Counted from the first letter of the stretch, positions 48,005-63,000 are shown. The stretch is 64,000 bases of DNA from Acanthopleura granulata (GCA_016165875.1 JABBOT010000002.1:31733642-31797641), one strand, 5' to 3'. Notes: generated from the letters alone by a model not told the origin. Numbers and translations are program-made.

Positions 48005-51000
48005 GTAGAGTACATTGTGAGATTGCCAACAGTATTCAGAGTATTCAGAAAGAAACTATGCTAAATTTTAGGCAAGGAAAAATCTCCATATGAAACCCTG
48101 TTGGTAACTCAACTTTATGGCTCAAGATTTTCTATAATACACTTAGCATCCATTAACTGATACATCATTATAGAATGTATTACAGCGTATTGTTGTGTGT
48201 ATGTGTGCAGGCATTTCAGCAGTTTGATGTGGAGGGGAGTGGTGTGGTAGAGGTGAGCAGCACCCTAGATGCTCTGAGATCCACCGGGGGAGGCAACTTG
48301 CAGGGCGACCTCAACCACAACATCCGTGTCCTTCAGGCATGCTCGCTCATACCAGGTGATCAGGATACAGGATCAGGATACTGTCTTCTAAAAATTCAAC
48401 ATTTCATGGAGACGAGATAACAATTATTTATTTATTTATTTATAACAGTGGCGAAATCCTATACTTGTAAGAACCGGTGGAAAAGTTGATTTGGTTTTAA
48501 GAATTACACTTATCGACAACTTCACATGTAATTGAGCTACTCTTGATAACATACCTTGCATGTTTAGTCCATGTGCTGAACAACAAAGCCGTGTCTTTAC
48601 TTTTCCCCAAAACTAAATGGGAAATGTAAGTTTTTGCTGTCGGCAATACAAATGTCTGTGTCCAAAATTAAAAGAATTAGGGTATGCACCTGTTTTATCT
48701 TGAATATTACCAGAACTGTGTGTGTATGCTGATGACTGGTGTTTCACGTTGTAGGTTTTGTTGATGTGTTTGCAAGTGATCAGCATGCCGTCAGACAACA
48801 TGGAGACAGGATACTGAAGGTTTGTTGTGATCAAACTTTAACCTTTTGCATTGTTAGGAAATATTTTGGTAGGGAACGTTTATATTAAACTTATTTTTCT
48901 TTCATGGTAACATAAGAATGAAAACGTCTGTCAGTTTCATTTGCCTGGCCATACATCTTGTTACTCAAGCACATTCTGCTATGAACTTTCAGTTTTTGCT
49001 GTGGAATAGAGCTCCGAGCAGTTATCTCCTTTTTCCTATCCTCAATGGCTTCAACAACACCTCTAACATGAGGCTATCTGTCCTCATGTCCGTCATCAAA
49101 AGTCTCAGAGAAAATGGTGAGTTAATGACAATACCAAGCCTCTGTCCTTCACTGTGTTTCACGTATTTCACCTGTTCATATGGTATCTTCCTGTTTGTAT
49201 GTCATACAGAATGAGAGAAGGATTAAACTTCATACTTTTGATAACACGACCTAGTGGATACTGCTGATATATTCTGTTTAGTTTTACTCGTGAATCATGT
49301 ACTGTGTATTGGCTTTGCTTTAGTGAACTAGGTTATTCTGCACACTGACTTCATTGATAAAATCATCTTCATCAGAGGACTGGCTTCTCTGGTTGTACAT
49401 GGGAAGGGCTCCCAGCATCTTGCAGACGCTCCCAGATTTCCCGTGGTCACTGCAGTGTTTCCTCCCTCCATGTCGCCACAATATGGCTGAAACATTGCTA
49501 ATATGGCATTAAGCCATAATCATTCATTCATTCCACCATAATGCTGGGTGCTATCATGAGTGAAATATTCTTGAGGATGGCGTGAAACACCAATCAGAAA
49601 TAAAAAGATGAACAAATCTTCACCGCAGTAACCATATTTATGTTTATTTTGTTGTTGTTTCTTGTTTACAGCTGTGGTTGAGACTAGTGAGATCAATGTT
49701 GGTAATGATGAGGTGAAACTGATGACCAAGTGTTTCAGTTCCCTGGAGGTGTCCAGTAACAGTAGTGATGCCTGCAGGTATGGGCCACCCTTGGGGTGTA
49801 GAATGTAATGTGTTGCCTTGTGGAAAGAGTCATGTGGTTTATTTGTTAAAAAATCCTGCTTACCTAATACTGTTGTAATGTCGCTATTTCAAGTCCATAG
49901 AAGTGGAGGTGAAATAGAAGTGGAACGTGAAAATTCAATGATCCAAAAGTGAGAGAATTAAGTGATTTGTGTATTTATTTTTCTCGTTGTCATATGGATT
50001 GAACAAATAGAATGACAGATGTAGACAATATGAAGCAGTATTGTGATTTACCAGATATTCAGTCCACCAGTCAGCAGGCCATTTCATAAAAGATAACACT
50101 GTTATGTTCCACATACTTGCATTGCTACCTGAATGTGAGTCATACTAGGTATGATTATTCCATATGTTGATGCCATCAGGATTGTCAGGTCGTTAACAGC
50201 TATGAATGCTCTCACCTGTAATTTTCTTCAGGTTAACTAATGGAGACTCAGGCTCCTGTTGGCAATCTGATGGTGCAGCTCGCTCACACTGGATCAGGTA
50301 CTGTCAGGTGTTTTCATTAATCCACTTTAATCACCATCCATAAAAAAAATGTCGTCATTATTTGACATATGAATGTAAGCACATATGTATTAGTAGGACT
50401 GCAAGCAAATTTATTGGATGAGATAGATCTCAAATGGGCTTGTTATTTCCCAGGAAGGTTATTATATGTAGTATAATGTGAATGTGAAAATGATGTTTGT
50501 GCGGGGTATGAAACAACTAGTTAAAGTAAAAGACAGCTCACATTCTGGGTTAAGTTTACCCAAAAGGTTGGGCAATATTAAATTTATTTCCTCAAAGTAT
50601 TTTTTTCTAACAGCCAGTATGACAGTGGAAATTGACCTTTGGCCGTGCACCATCAACTAGCATGAAACGCAGCCATTATGTCTGGGCTGTGAGGTAATTG
50701 TTCCAAGAGTGGAAGACTTTTGTGACCTGAGACTGTACATGTAGTATGCTGTTATGGTTGTGGTTGAAACTTAAGTATATATGTAAATGTATGACATGAA
50801 ATGATCTAGAAACTTACTCTCATCATAACACAGTGGTCTGGAAATAATTTGCAGTGTTGTTCACACCTGCACTAGTTAAAATAAAAACTTCTGATGTTAC
50901 AAGGTTGACCTGTCCCTATGTTATTACATGTTACACTGACATTCAACTCAGAACATTTGCGTCACAGCTTATAAACAGCTGATATATCCTGGCTCTCTGA

Positions 51001-54000
51001 TTGGTCAGCCTCTCATAAGCTAAAAAGCATGGGTGCCTTCAGATCCCCAGTTGGTAGCAAATACTCCACACTTCAAAGGAAGACAATTCAACAATGAATT
51101 CATACAAATTCCAACAGGGTTTTGTATTCAAAAGAGAATTTTGTAATTTTTTTAATGAGCACTGCCTTAGTCATGAGCTGTCTTTTACTATAAACAAAAT
51201 ACATGCAGAGGTGAATATGTAAAAAAAATAAAAGACAGATAAATGGACAAGTTAAACTATTGCTCACCAAATATAGTTAATTCACTATTTGTATGCGTGT
51301 ACCTCGCTAACTTTTTCCTCTGATCCAATTTCTCAAAAACAAACCCGAAAGCATCGGTAAACTCAGAAAGGAGATATTTACCGGAGTGTGATTTTTCTCA
51401 TACTCAGACATGATGCTGTGTTGTCCTGTATGGCTCAGACAGCACACAGAGATGAGTATGGTGCCAAAACAGCTGTCTTGCTCATGGTTGGTTGTTGTTC
51501 TTCATTGCTCAGACTGCGCATGAAGACGAGTGTGGTGCTGAAGCAGCTGTCTGTGGAAGTGGCTGCGGGAGACCAGAGCTACATGCCTCAGCTGATCACC
51601 GTCTCTGTGGGGAAGACTGTCCACAATCTCAGAGAGATTCGGGTCATCAGGGTGCCCAGGTAATGTGGCTATGTCAAATACTACCAGCATTATGTACTTG
51701 CTCGTCAAAACTCCTGACTTGAGTCTTTGAATGGCCTGCTCGTTGTAAATTTTCTATCCAAATTTGTGACTGTGTATATGACATAATCAGAATGAAAGCT
51801 TTTGGTTTGCATTGTTTACCATATTATTACCTTTTAATTTGTTATAGATCTACATTAAAATTACTTTAAATGTCTGCACATGTAAGCTCAATTATATTTG
51901 TATGCCTCTATCTAATCTGTTTCTATCTATTTTCAGCCATATGACCGGGGATTTGACATTGGTTGAAAACCTGAAAATCTTCTACCCAAGTAAGAGAAAT
52001 ATTTCCCTTTATACTTATTATAACTGATCCAGGGGGCCTCTGTGGCAGCACAATGACTCGGAAGCCTCTGACCAGTGCAGTCTCTTTGCAGTCCAGCTCA
52101 TGCTTGTTTCCTTTCTGGCCATATGTGGGAAGCTGTGCTAACGTGAGTTTCCCCGGAGATCTGCCCAGTTTCCTACTACTACAATGCTGGCCTTATGGGT
52201 GCAATATTCTTGAGACCATTGTAAAACTACAGTGGAATAAATAAATGAATACACTGCTTTTAAACATACTGAACCAACAATTTCTTTATACCATTGATAC
52301 CTGTTTATGAAAAGTGATTATTCAGAATCGTTTTAGAATGAATATACAATACCAGTTTACCTGTCCCATGCTATTGAAAGTTCTCCTCCATTACAGTTGT
52401 CCAGATAAATATAAAACGTTGTCATAGTGATGGGTGTGACACTAGAATCCATGGTATCAAGACCCTAGGATATAGGTAAGACCATGTGGAATCAGTAATA
52501 AATTACTTACGCATTGATCCAGACACAGATGGAACTTAAAGGCTGACCCAGTGTGTTATGAAATCCAAAAGTATTTTTTCCCTCATTTGATCCATGGTTG
52601 TGTACTAATGTTTATGAAAATAATCATCCCATCATTGAGCTTTTTAATCCTGAATTTTGAGATTTTTGTCACATGTTTAAAAAACAAAAATAAGGGTATT
52701 ATCAAGAGGTTGACAACCATTTCAGTTTTTTTCTTCCAACCCCGCTCATATACCTTTAGTTTTCACAAAAACTTTGTGGTAATTGTTCATTGCAGTGTGC
52801 CTCAATTTTTTCACCTTCTCACAGTGTGTAAGTGTGCTGCAGTGAAGTAGTTTTTGACACATTTGTGTTTGTTTGTTGGTCTGCAGGATAGTGAAAGAGA
52901 GTGGTATCAGTGTGACAGAGGCTGCAGAGGTCTGGTACCTCCAGGTTGTAGCCGCCACAGCTCTTGCTGCCATGCCCATAGCTCCTCATCTACGCACGGT
53001 CATACTGGGCTATACAGAGTGAGTACAGGAATATGCTGTTACAGATCCAGAGTTTTTTAATTTATTTTTTTTTTAAATTTTGTAATTTTTAATTTTTGTG
53101 TTGTGGTTTAATTCCATACAGATGAATTTTTGACTTATACAATGTAGGTTAATATGGAAGAGACCAGAGTGCCCAAGTAAACCACCAACCTTTGACAGGT
53201 TATTCTGGTGAACTTTTCCACTTGCGGAATATGTCATACTGGCAAAGTGGTCTCCAGTGAGCTCCATGTAATACTGCCTGAAACATCACCATTGATGGCT
53301 TATTGCCAGCAAATCCCGGAGAACAGTGTTTATGGTACACATGGTGTTAGATTAGTTGCATTGTACTATCTGTACCTCAGGGAAATGGTAATTTTTCAGT
53401 TGGAGTTTAAAACATGCATGATTTTGAATGACTTGATAATTAAGGATTACTTGTATCAGAAACACTTTAAGGAAATCAGTGTATGTTGTTGCAATTAAAG
53501 ATTAGTTGTATCAGAAAAACTTAAAGGATATCAGTGCATGTTGTTGTTGTGAGAAGTATATTGTCTCTTATCATTTTCATCACAAGGATATTAGACTTGA
53601 ATTTCCTTACATAATATCTGCAAACTGTTATAACACACTGTGTAGAATTCTGAGATATGTTGTGTGTCTTTGAACAGGTCAGCCCTACAGCACATGTCCC
53701 CTCTGTCACTGAGCCCTACCAGTGTGGACAAACCAGCCATGCTGAGCAGTCATGTCCTGCAGGAGGTCGACAAGTTCATTCGGGAAATATCACAGTGAGT
53801 ATGACAGGAGGGGAACTCTGGAAATTCTGAGCTTTATCATTGTGAAGACATCAACATCTGTCCGTGCAGGCTAAAATGTCACAGTGAATATGACAGAGAG
53901 CTTTGGGAGTCCTAAACTTTATCATGGTGAGCACATTGACATCTGTTCATTCAGGCCGCAGTATCAAAGTTAGCATAACAAGAGGTGCAGACTAAAATAC

Positions 54001-57000
54001 CATGGTGAGAAGTTCAGTAGGTCAGCATTAACCTGTACAGTGTGAAATATCTCAGTCTTTACATCAGCATTAATGTGTGCCGTCGGAAATAACTTAGTGA
54101 GTTCATTAACACCTGTATGTTTTGGCAGACTGAATCAACATGGTGAAAGCTTTGATGCAGTCTGATATATGATGATGAGTACATAAATATTTACAGTCTG
54201 AAACATGATGTTCAGTTTATATCATACAGTTTAAATACCATTGGATTTTGTTTAAACTTGAAAGATCCTTAATATCCAAACATGTATATTTGCCTTCATT
54301 CCAAATTCTGGGTTTGTCAAGGGGCCTGTACATTTATTCCTCAGTATTATGTTAACCATGTACTACATGTAACTGGTGTTGCTCTACATTGTTTTTTTTT
54401 TTCTCAGGAATCCTGACAGTTCGATCACTACTGAGGGTCTTCAGGTTCTGCTGACCTTCAACATTGCCAGAGGTCATGTGGCAGGAATCCTGCGAGCCCT
54501 CAAACTGTTGCTTGGTAAGGTTTGGATGAAAGCTTTTAGAAAAAAATTGTTGTGGAATCTGGATGTTTCCCTCATGAAAATTGCCTTGTTGATATGTATG
54601 GACAGCCATATATGTGGGGAAAATGAATGAATGGATCCATCTATGTCACATCACATCATGTGTTTATTGTTGTCACCAGAGAGGCCATCCGTGAACCTGG
54701 AGACCATGGCACTGCTGCACAAACTCCAGAGCGTTAGGGACAGCTTTTGGGAGAAGCATGGTCAGTATCAGTTGCTTCATTTATGTTATGTCATGATTTT
54801 AATATTCTTCTTTCTGTCAACTTTTTAACTTTTCCTGAAAAAATAAAAAAAAGCAAGAACAAAAAAAGAACGAAGATGTCATGTAGCACATCTGATTTAA
54901 AACGCATAGGCTGTTCTTGTTTTCAAATTCTATTAACCATAAAGCCGTTTGTAAGCAGTACAGAAATGAAAAGATAATTTAAACAGTACAGTATTTGTGC
55001 GTGTAGCTGGAGCCCCATTAATAGCACCTTGCATAAAGCTGTATCACATGCACTATTGATCTTAGTGAAGCAGACTTTCAGTGTTTCCCATCTGTTCCAG
55101 GCTGTCCATTGTCCATATCATTGTGTGGTTGTGATGGGGGGAAGAATGATGAGAACTCCGGCCCGGAAAATGTTCTCAGTGGTAACTGGACAGCTCAGGC
55201 TAAAGGTTGGTGAAGAGTCTCAGGAATGGGTAAAGCTTGTGAGGATATCCTACATATTATGTGATTAAACCATTTATGATATCATGACTTAATGATGTGT
55301 AATCATAGCATATTAGATCTGCAATAATGGCTAATACTAGAGATCATGTCTTACTGTTGTGGGGATAGAATGTGAATGGAGCATGGCAATTGCAGATTTT
55401 GGTGAACTCAGTTGTTATTATGCCAAAGTGATGAAGTAAATCCACTGATAGGGTACTTAAGTGTAGTTGTCATGTTCAAGTATATGCAGCTTTACCCTTG
55501 AAATGTTGTCAGTACACTGATCTGCTTTTTGTATCCTTTCTGTGTCTGCTCTCTTCCTTCCAGCTTACGTATCTGCTGAGGGCTGCACAAAGGTTAACAT
55601 GTTTTTCAAAGCTCCTGACTTTGTCCAGATAACCAAGCTCAGAATAAAGGTAAGTGACATATCAGTATTTGACAGAAGGCATAAAGTTTTCGAATAGTTT
55701 AATTGTACATGTAATTTTTCATTTTCAGTTTTTTCATTTGGTATATTTATATGTAGAGCATCATTTGAACCAGCTACATATACCTATGTCGTTATCCAGG
55801 TGTCTTCTGGAGCTAAGGGAGCCAGACGAGGTCTCGTGTTTGTATTTAAAGATGACAGGTGAGTTTTAACACTGCTCATCATCAACAAGAAAGTGTCGCG
55901 AATAGTTTCTTTTTAACTGCATTCCCTTAGACATGTTTGAGGATCGCAGTGATCACAAAATAGACAAACTATCAGTATCTGTTTTATCGTTGTACAAAAG
56001 AATGGAGGGAACTTTGTCACAGAAACTTACTTTTGCAACTGGATCTTCTGAATCTGTCCTTTGCCTTTCTTCATTGTGATTAATGTACATGTAGATCTTC
56101 TGAATGGTTGCCACGTTTGTTGATGATCTAGATACGTATTACTTTCAGTGGCGAGTTCAAGCTTGATGACCAGGTGGAGAAGTTCAAAGTGTACGACACC
56201 TGGGGAGCTCTGGAGTACAAATTTAGTATGGGTGTCAGGTAAGCTGGAACCAGCCAGTTGTATCCAACAGCTGCAGGATGCCAAACATAACAAATTATTT
56301 ACATTATGTCTACATACATTTGTAGTAGGCTATAATGCATGAGAATTAAACTTCCAAGTGTACAACATGGCCAATGATTTATTAATGATATTATTAATAC
56401 TGTTTGAAGGAAAAGTAATAATAAAATTGGGAAAATGATCAAGATATAAAAAAACAACAACTTTCAGGGGAAAAAATTTGACAGAAAGGCTAATGGTTTT
56501 GTGAACCCTTCTGTATTTAATGCTGTAAATAACACTTTCCATAACGCCAATGATATGGTTGTGATACTCAAGTGTATCATCCTTATCAGTTGTTTTCTGG
56601 GACAGTGAGTTTAAATAAGTTTAAATGTTCAACAAGATTTTAGATATTGATGACTTATTCAATAATAATGAACATGAAACAAATCAACCATGTTCCTCAC
56701 CATCTGATCCTGATGTTGTCTTTAGCCATGTTGGCTGCATTTCTGTCTGACACTGGCTAAGTGGTTTTCAGTGAAGTATGTCCTTTCAGTGGCTGTTGAT
56801 TTTGTATGCATGGATCTGTTGTATGTTTGACAGAGCTGCGGGGATAGGAGGCAAACCTGACAACCCTGTGGCTTATTTTACACTGGAAGATGACTGGTAT
56901 GCTCCAGCATTATGGCCCAAGAACTAAAACTAACCACAAAAATATTTGTATTTGGCTTTTCTGATTTTAATTTTCACACATCCCCTGAGTACAGGTGAAA

Positions 57001-60000
57001 ACAATCTCACACAGATGGACTAATATTTTTTTTGAGATAAAAATTTTTATCATGCTCTAGTTGAAGTTTGGTTTCAAATTGGTTAACGACATGCTAACAG
57101 GGTGCAGTTTGTAGTATTTCCTTGTATAATGAAAATAGGTCAAAGTCAGTTCCAACTAATATTGGACCACTGGTCATCTTATGATTTAGTTAAATTCTGC
57201 AAGTTAGTACAACAAATCGCACATATTGATACATGTTCAGTTTTTGAAAATCTTTTATACATTAGAATAATGGGATGCTAATTGAATGCTCATACATGTA
57301 CATCGGACTACTTGTGACCATGTGTCTGTGAATTCCAGGGATGAAGTAGAAGTGCCAGTTAGCCGGTACCCCACAGGACAGGTAGGAGTCCATGTGTTTC
57401 TGGTGGTGAATGTTCACTTGTTGGTGAAATGAAGGATCAAATAACCAGAGTACATTTCTACTTGTATTAACATTAAAAATTAAGTATCGTTGTGGAGTTT
57501 GCAAATTTTGCTTGCATAAAGCTATAATGTTAATGGCAATTTGCATTTTATAAATTAAATGCAAGCTAGATTACAAATGTCCTACCCACTTGTGTGCAGG
57601 AAATTTACTCTCGGGATTTAAGTTTGTGTGTGTTCATTGTATGTACTAGAATATAAGTGCTATATTCACATGAATATGACGGACAAATGCTTACAGTTTG
57701 TGGTGTACTTTGTTTTGTTATACTGACAGTGTGCATTGGTTACATTTGTAGTGTATGTTGTTTTATTATACTGACAGTATGTACTGGTGAAGTTCATGGA
57801 GCCCAGACAGCCAGGTGTAGGAAGACTTGGAGTGCTGGGCATCAAGTTTTATGGCTTCCACAGAACCCGTGAATTTGTGGAGGGAGAAATGGTAGGAAAT
57901 AATCTACTGATTTACCACCATGATTAATTACAACTGGAATATAATACCATGTGAAAATTTCCTCAGTAGTTGACTCTTATGTACATGTATGGAGCAAAAT
58001 TTGCAATTTTTATTAAAATGTTAAAATTTAAATTTCTTGCATTCTACATTTTTATGATGGGTGTTTTCTGAAATTAGTATTTTTATCTATGACATTGTAC
58101 AAATATCCTGTGGTGTCGGTACTATGTGTGAAATGTGCAGATAATAATGATTGAAGGTGGTTCATTTCAACTGTAATTGTTTGGAATTCACTGACATTAT
58201 GGATGTCTTCAGTTGTTGCATTTCTCGCTGTATGTTTGAAGGATTCAGCCTTGCCAAACCCCAAGAAGGTTTCCACTGCAAGCAGCCAGGTCATGACCTT
58301 TCATACACTAAGGTTACTGGGAGACCTAGCGAGGGACCAGGTACCTCTTTTGTCATCCCAGTTTTATTTATTGATTTGTTTTGATACCACAGTGAAGGAT
58401 TGTAGCTTCTGTGATGGCAGTGGAGTGTCAGGAGTAAACTGCCACTCTTTGCTTTGTGCCTGAAAAATGTCCCGAATAAAGCAGAAGCCACAAGGTCAGA
58501 AACAATATCTTGTACCGTGTCCATAGATTTTGCCTCAGGTGAAGTGATAGTTTTCTTCATAACATGTATGGATGATATCAAAGACATGTAAAAGTGCAGC
58601 TTCATTTCTAACTGTGTTAGTGAGAATTGATTTCTCCTTTTGTGATATGATGTCATGCACTAGTGAGAAAAACGTTTTATTTCTGTGCCGTACTGATACA
58701 TGTACAAAAAAGGTTTTAATGCTGTCTAAATTTTGTTATTACAATTCAGATTCAGACCTTACCTTTAAACCTCCTTTGAAGAAGGGAGGGCTTTGACACT
58801 GTGGTAGCTCTTTAGCCTAAGACATTGAAATTGCAAAAGTTTTTTGCCCTCATGTAGCTCTCTATCAATGAATGGGCTGAGAAAATTAAATGTGTCAGTC
58901 ACAGTGCGGTAAAGGGAATAAGCTCACAGTTACATTGTGTTCCGTTGCAGTGTGCCAACAAGAAGGGAAGCTTCCTTCGTCCAGATCACCTAGACTTGGG
59001 GGAATCCCCACTTGATCTCATCTGGGAGATGTACAATTTATTTGAGAAGTATGTTTTTCTCTGTTAGTAAATTAGATCCCCATCTGGCCAAACATGGCTA
59101 TCTATCGGTAGAGCCATACAGTATAACCTGCTAAGTGTTACTTGTAACTGCTCACTGGTAAGTAACCAGAATGTAAAAATGGGTTCCTTTATTTGCCATG
59201 TCAATGGTTTCATAAGTTAACCATGTTTTATATGTGTAGATTTACCAAGGTCTTTGCCCCTACTATGAGGGCCACATATGCAGAAATGGGAATCTTGCTG
59301 TCAAGTAGAGGTGAAGCAGGTTATCGTGACTGCTTTGGAGTAGTGGACTTGGTGTGCTACTTTGTCTCCTGATTAATGTCCACATTTTCATATTAAGGTG
59401 TGTTACTGTCATTATTTAGGCAGAGTAACATCATTAAAGAAATCTGTGTGGTGAAAGAATAAAAACATCTGAGTTATGGGCGTCATATGAGAGATTGTTA
59501 TGGTTTTGTTACAGGGACTTGGCTTCCTGGTCAAAGTGCAGGCTCTTGTTGCTTCAACTCCTCCACAGTATTACCCCGTACATAACCATAAAACAGCAGG
59601 AGCCAAAGGTAAGCTCACAACTGTCTCTTATAGAGTCCTAGATGTTGAAAAAAAATTATATTTGTTCCCAGGGCTGCGAATCTGTCTTTGACTCACGTCA
59701 AACTTAGTCCTGATCTTTAATGCTAATTTTTAATTTTGTCATGAATGTTTAGGACAATTGGTAGTATTGAAATAAAAATTCTTGAGGTGAAGTCACAGTT
59801 TTAACATAGTAAACTGTCTTGAAGTTATTAAGCGTGACCTAAGACAGCTTTGTGATCCTATGACTTGCCTACTTTCTTGTAACAAATGGATTCATTTCAT
59901 GCAGTCATAGTTTACCATGCCTTCATGAGATTTTGTCTGTAAAATCAGATCATATGAATCATATAAATCAACCTCTTATCTGTCAAAAGAAGAACAACTT

Positions 60001-63000
60001 TCACTTAAAGGCTACCAGTCAAGATTATTTGATCATTTTGTGTTGATGGGATGATCTGTGTACACTTCAGGTGTCAGCAGAGCAGTTGTTCCAGCATCTC
60101 TGTACCCTGGTGGATTCTCCCACAGAGATGGAAGATGGCCGACTGATCTCTGTGGTCAAACAGCTGCTGATTGATGGTAAATAGGGATATTCTGTGTTCA
60201 CCGGGCAGGTTTTCATGAGTGGTTGTAACTGAAGATCATAACAAGCTTACCTAAACAAAATACACATCAAGTTTTAAATATATATAACTAATTCTTATTC
60301 ATACTCACATGCTTGAGAGACTTTGAGCCGTATTCATTTACAGGGAGTTTGTTCTTTAAATACTCTATTTGTTTGTTTGTTTTTTAGGTGCAGCAATATT
60401 TTTCTCAGACAAAGAGGCTAGGAGGAAACAGCTTTTCAAAATGATGGAAAATGTTACGGTAAGATTTGTGCTGTAGTTGTTGTTGATATTTAACAACTTA
60501 ATGTGAAAACAGAAATTTTTACTTTTCCAGAAGTGAATGAAATGATGCACTGTTTAAGGAATTTGGAATATCTTTTGTTAAAATACTTTAAATGTTTTAC
60601 CATTTGCCTATTTTTATTTAATATTTTTGATTTTGTTGCAGGTGTCTGGGGATTCCCCTTCTGTGACATTGGTGTTTCAGTCCCTCTGTCAGTTTTTCAG
60701 CACTGTGGATCCCAGTGGCCTGCTAGACTTGCCTAAACATCCAACAGCTGTGAGTAGCTCAAAGACAGGTCTGTGTCAGAGTTTTGGAAAATCCACTGGG
60801 TTTTGAATTATTCAGGATAAAAGAGATGTCTGCCCCATTACTGTAAAAGCTGCCATTAATAGATGTTAAAGTTACAGCTGATAAATATTTGTGTTTAGTA
60901 GTACATTCATATTGGATGCCAGGCAACAAGAATCAGACATAGTAATTGTACAATATAGCCCCACTTTTCAGTTGATGAAGACCTGTACAGCTGTTCAAAA
61001 TGCAGGACATAACTATTATATCATGCACGTGGATCAACTTGTGATAATGTTGTCAAATATGCATACAGGATTTAGATAGGGAGTAATTAGGTAGTGTGTA
61101 TCAGTAGCATCTTAACGTTTATCTGGAAAGGACATCCTGACATCCATTTGCTCTCACACTGTGTCATTTACAGGACTTTTGCAATGTCCTATGTGTACTA
61201 TCCATGATATCGGTCTGTTACCCTCTATCATGATGTTGGTCTCTTACCCTCTATCATGATATCGGTCTGTTACCCTCTGTCATGATATTAGTCTGTTACT
61301 CTCTATCATGCCGTATTGACAGGATTTTGAAACTGTCACATCTGTCATCATTGTTTACAGGCCTCTCAGTGGTGGACTCCTGATCTCAGTCCATCACACT
61401 GTATCATGTTATATTTACAAAAGTTTAACTCTAGCCCAGTCCTCCTTGTGATGATATCAGTTTGTCACCCGCTTTCGTGCTTTACTGACAGAACTTTGAA
61501 TCAGGCACAGGCGTTTTTGTGATGAATCCCGTGATATCAATGTGTCAGAGTCCATCATTAGTCTATCACTTTGACTTGCTCCCCACTGTCCAAGATGGAC
61601 ACCTTGAAATTAGCCTGCTGCTCTATGTTCTGTTTTATTTACAAGACTGGTCCAGACCTCCCCGAGATGGACACCCTGATATCTGTCTGTTACCCTCTAT
61701 CACATTTTATTCACAGAACTTTGACTCTGGCTAAGGCCTGCCCTTGTTTGACACCTTAATGTCGTTCTGCTACACTGTGTTATGTTTTATTTACAGGACT
61801 TTGACTCTGGTCCAGTTCTCTCTGTGATGGATACTTTGATATCAGTGTCATTCCGTGAGTTCTGTGAAGTTCTTAAGGCTGAGGACGTCAGTGAGCAGCA
61901 TAACCATCTGGTCCACCTGGTCTGCTGTCTACAGACCAGCCTGCTCTCTTGGTGCTGGAGACATCTCTCTGTTAAGGAGGAGGATACATGGAGAAAGGTT
62001 GCTTCTCAGGTTATCACCCAGTGTAAGTGTCGCACTGTCTCAGGTTATCACTCAGTGTAATTGCTGCACCGTCTCAGGTTATCACCCAGTGTAAGTGTCA
62101 CACTGTCTCAGGTTATCACCCAGTGTAAGTGTCACACTGTCTCAGGTTATCACCCAGTGTAATTGCTGCACCATCTCAGGTTATCACCCAGTGTAAGTGC
62201 TGCTCTGTCTCAGGTTATCACCCAGTGTAAGTGTCACACTGTCAATAATTTCCTTATTCTTCAGCTACCCTTTATGATAATGAAGTTAATTACCTTTGAC
62301 ATGAAAACCCCAGATTTTGCTTATATGGAAGTGGCATGGCTATATAGGATAGACCAAGCATGATCAGATATTTTTCCTATCTGGCTCAATCAGTATGGAG
62401 AAGGAAGTGATTGTTTTTGGTAGTCCTTGTGCAAAGGGGTGTACCTGTAGGTGCATGTGTAATATGGGTTCATAGGTCAGTCCACTTCAGTTACAAGTAC
62501 ATATAATTACAGAGGATCTTATACAAATATACTGAAGGTAAACTGCATTGAATTGAGCATTTGAAATCAATTCACTGCCTGAATAAGTAGAACTTTTTGG
62601 GGGTGGGGGGATGTGTACCAGAATAAATTGATTGGTTATTTATTTAATTATTTATTTATTTATTTGTTTGATTAGGGTTTTACTACCCTATTCCAGTACA
62701 GATGTTCTTCACATTCACATTTTTCATGAACACAGTGTACAGCATTGTGGTGTTATCTGTTACAGACACTGTGAATGTAGGACACAAAGCAGCAAATGCC
62801 CTGCAGCTTCTGAATAGAATGGAGCCAGAAAAACTGGTAAGCTTTTTATGGCACTAGTCACATGCAGTATTTACAGAATTTGTTCATGTTTCTTACAAAA
62901 TAAACATGTTTTACCTTTCTGCACACTTTTGATTTGTACTCTCTCTGATATGTGTTTTATTTTTCTGAACAGACACGCTTGTTTCCCAAGTTACTGGTGT

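Noticed and set aside
58203..58241. Acceptor at 58211-58212 for ZZEF1 exon 25
   Set aside because: Joining there from exon 24 (phase 0) gives a stop within nine codons. The acceptor at 58240-58241 keeps the frame and matches the L-x(4,5)-LA-x-D segment of the family.
61519..61759. Open frames that look like extra ZZEF1-related coding repeats
   Set aside because: They are decayed copies of the exon 31 start in shifting frames with stops. The conserved protein needs only the last copy.
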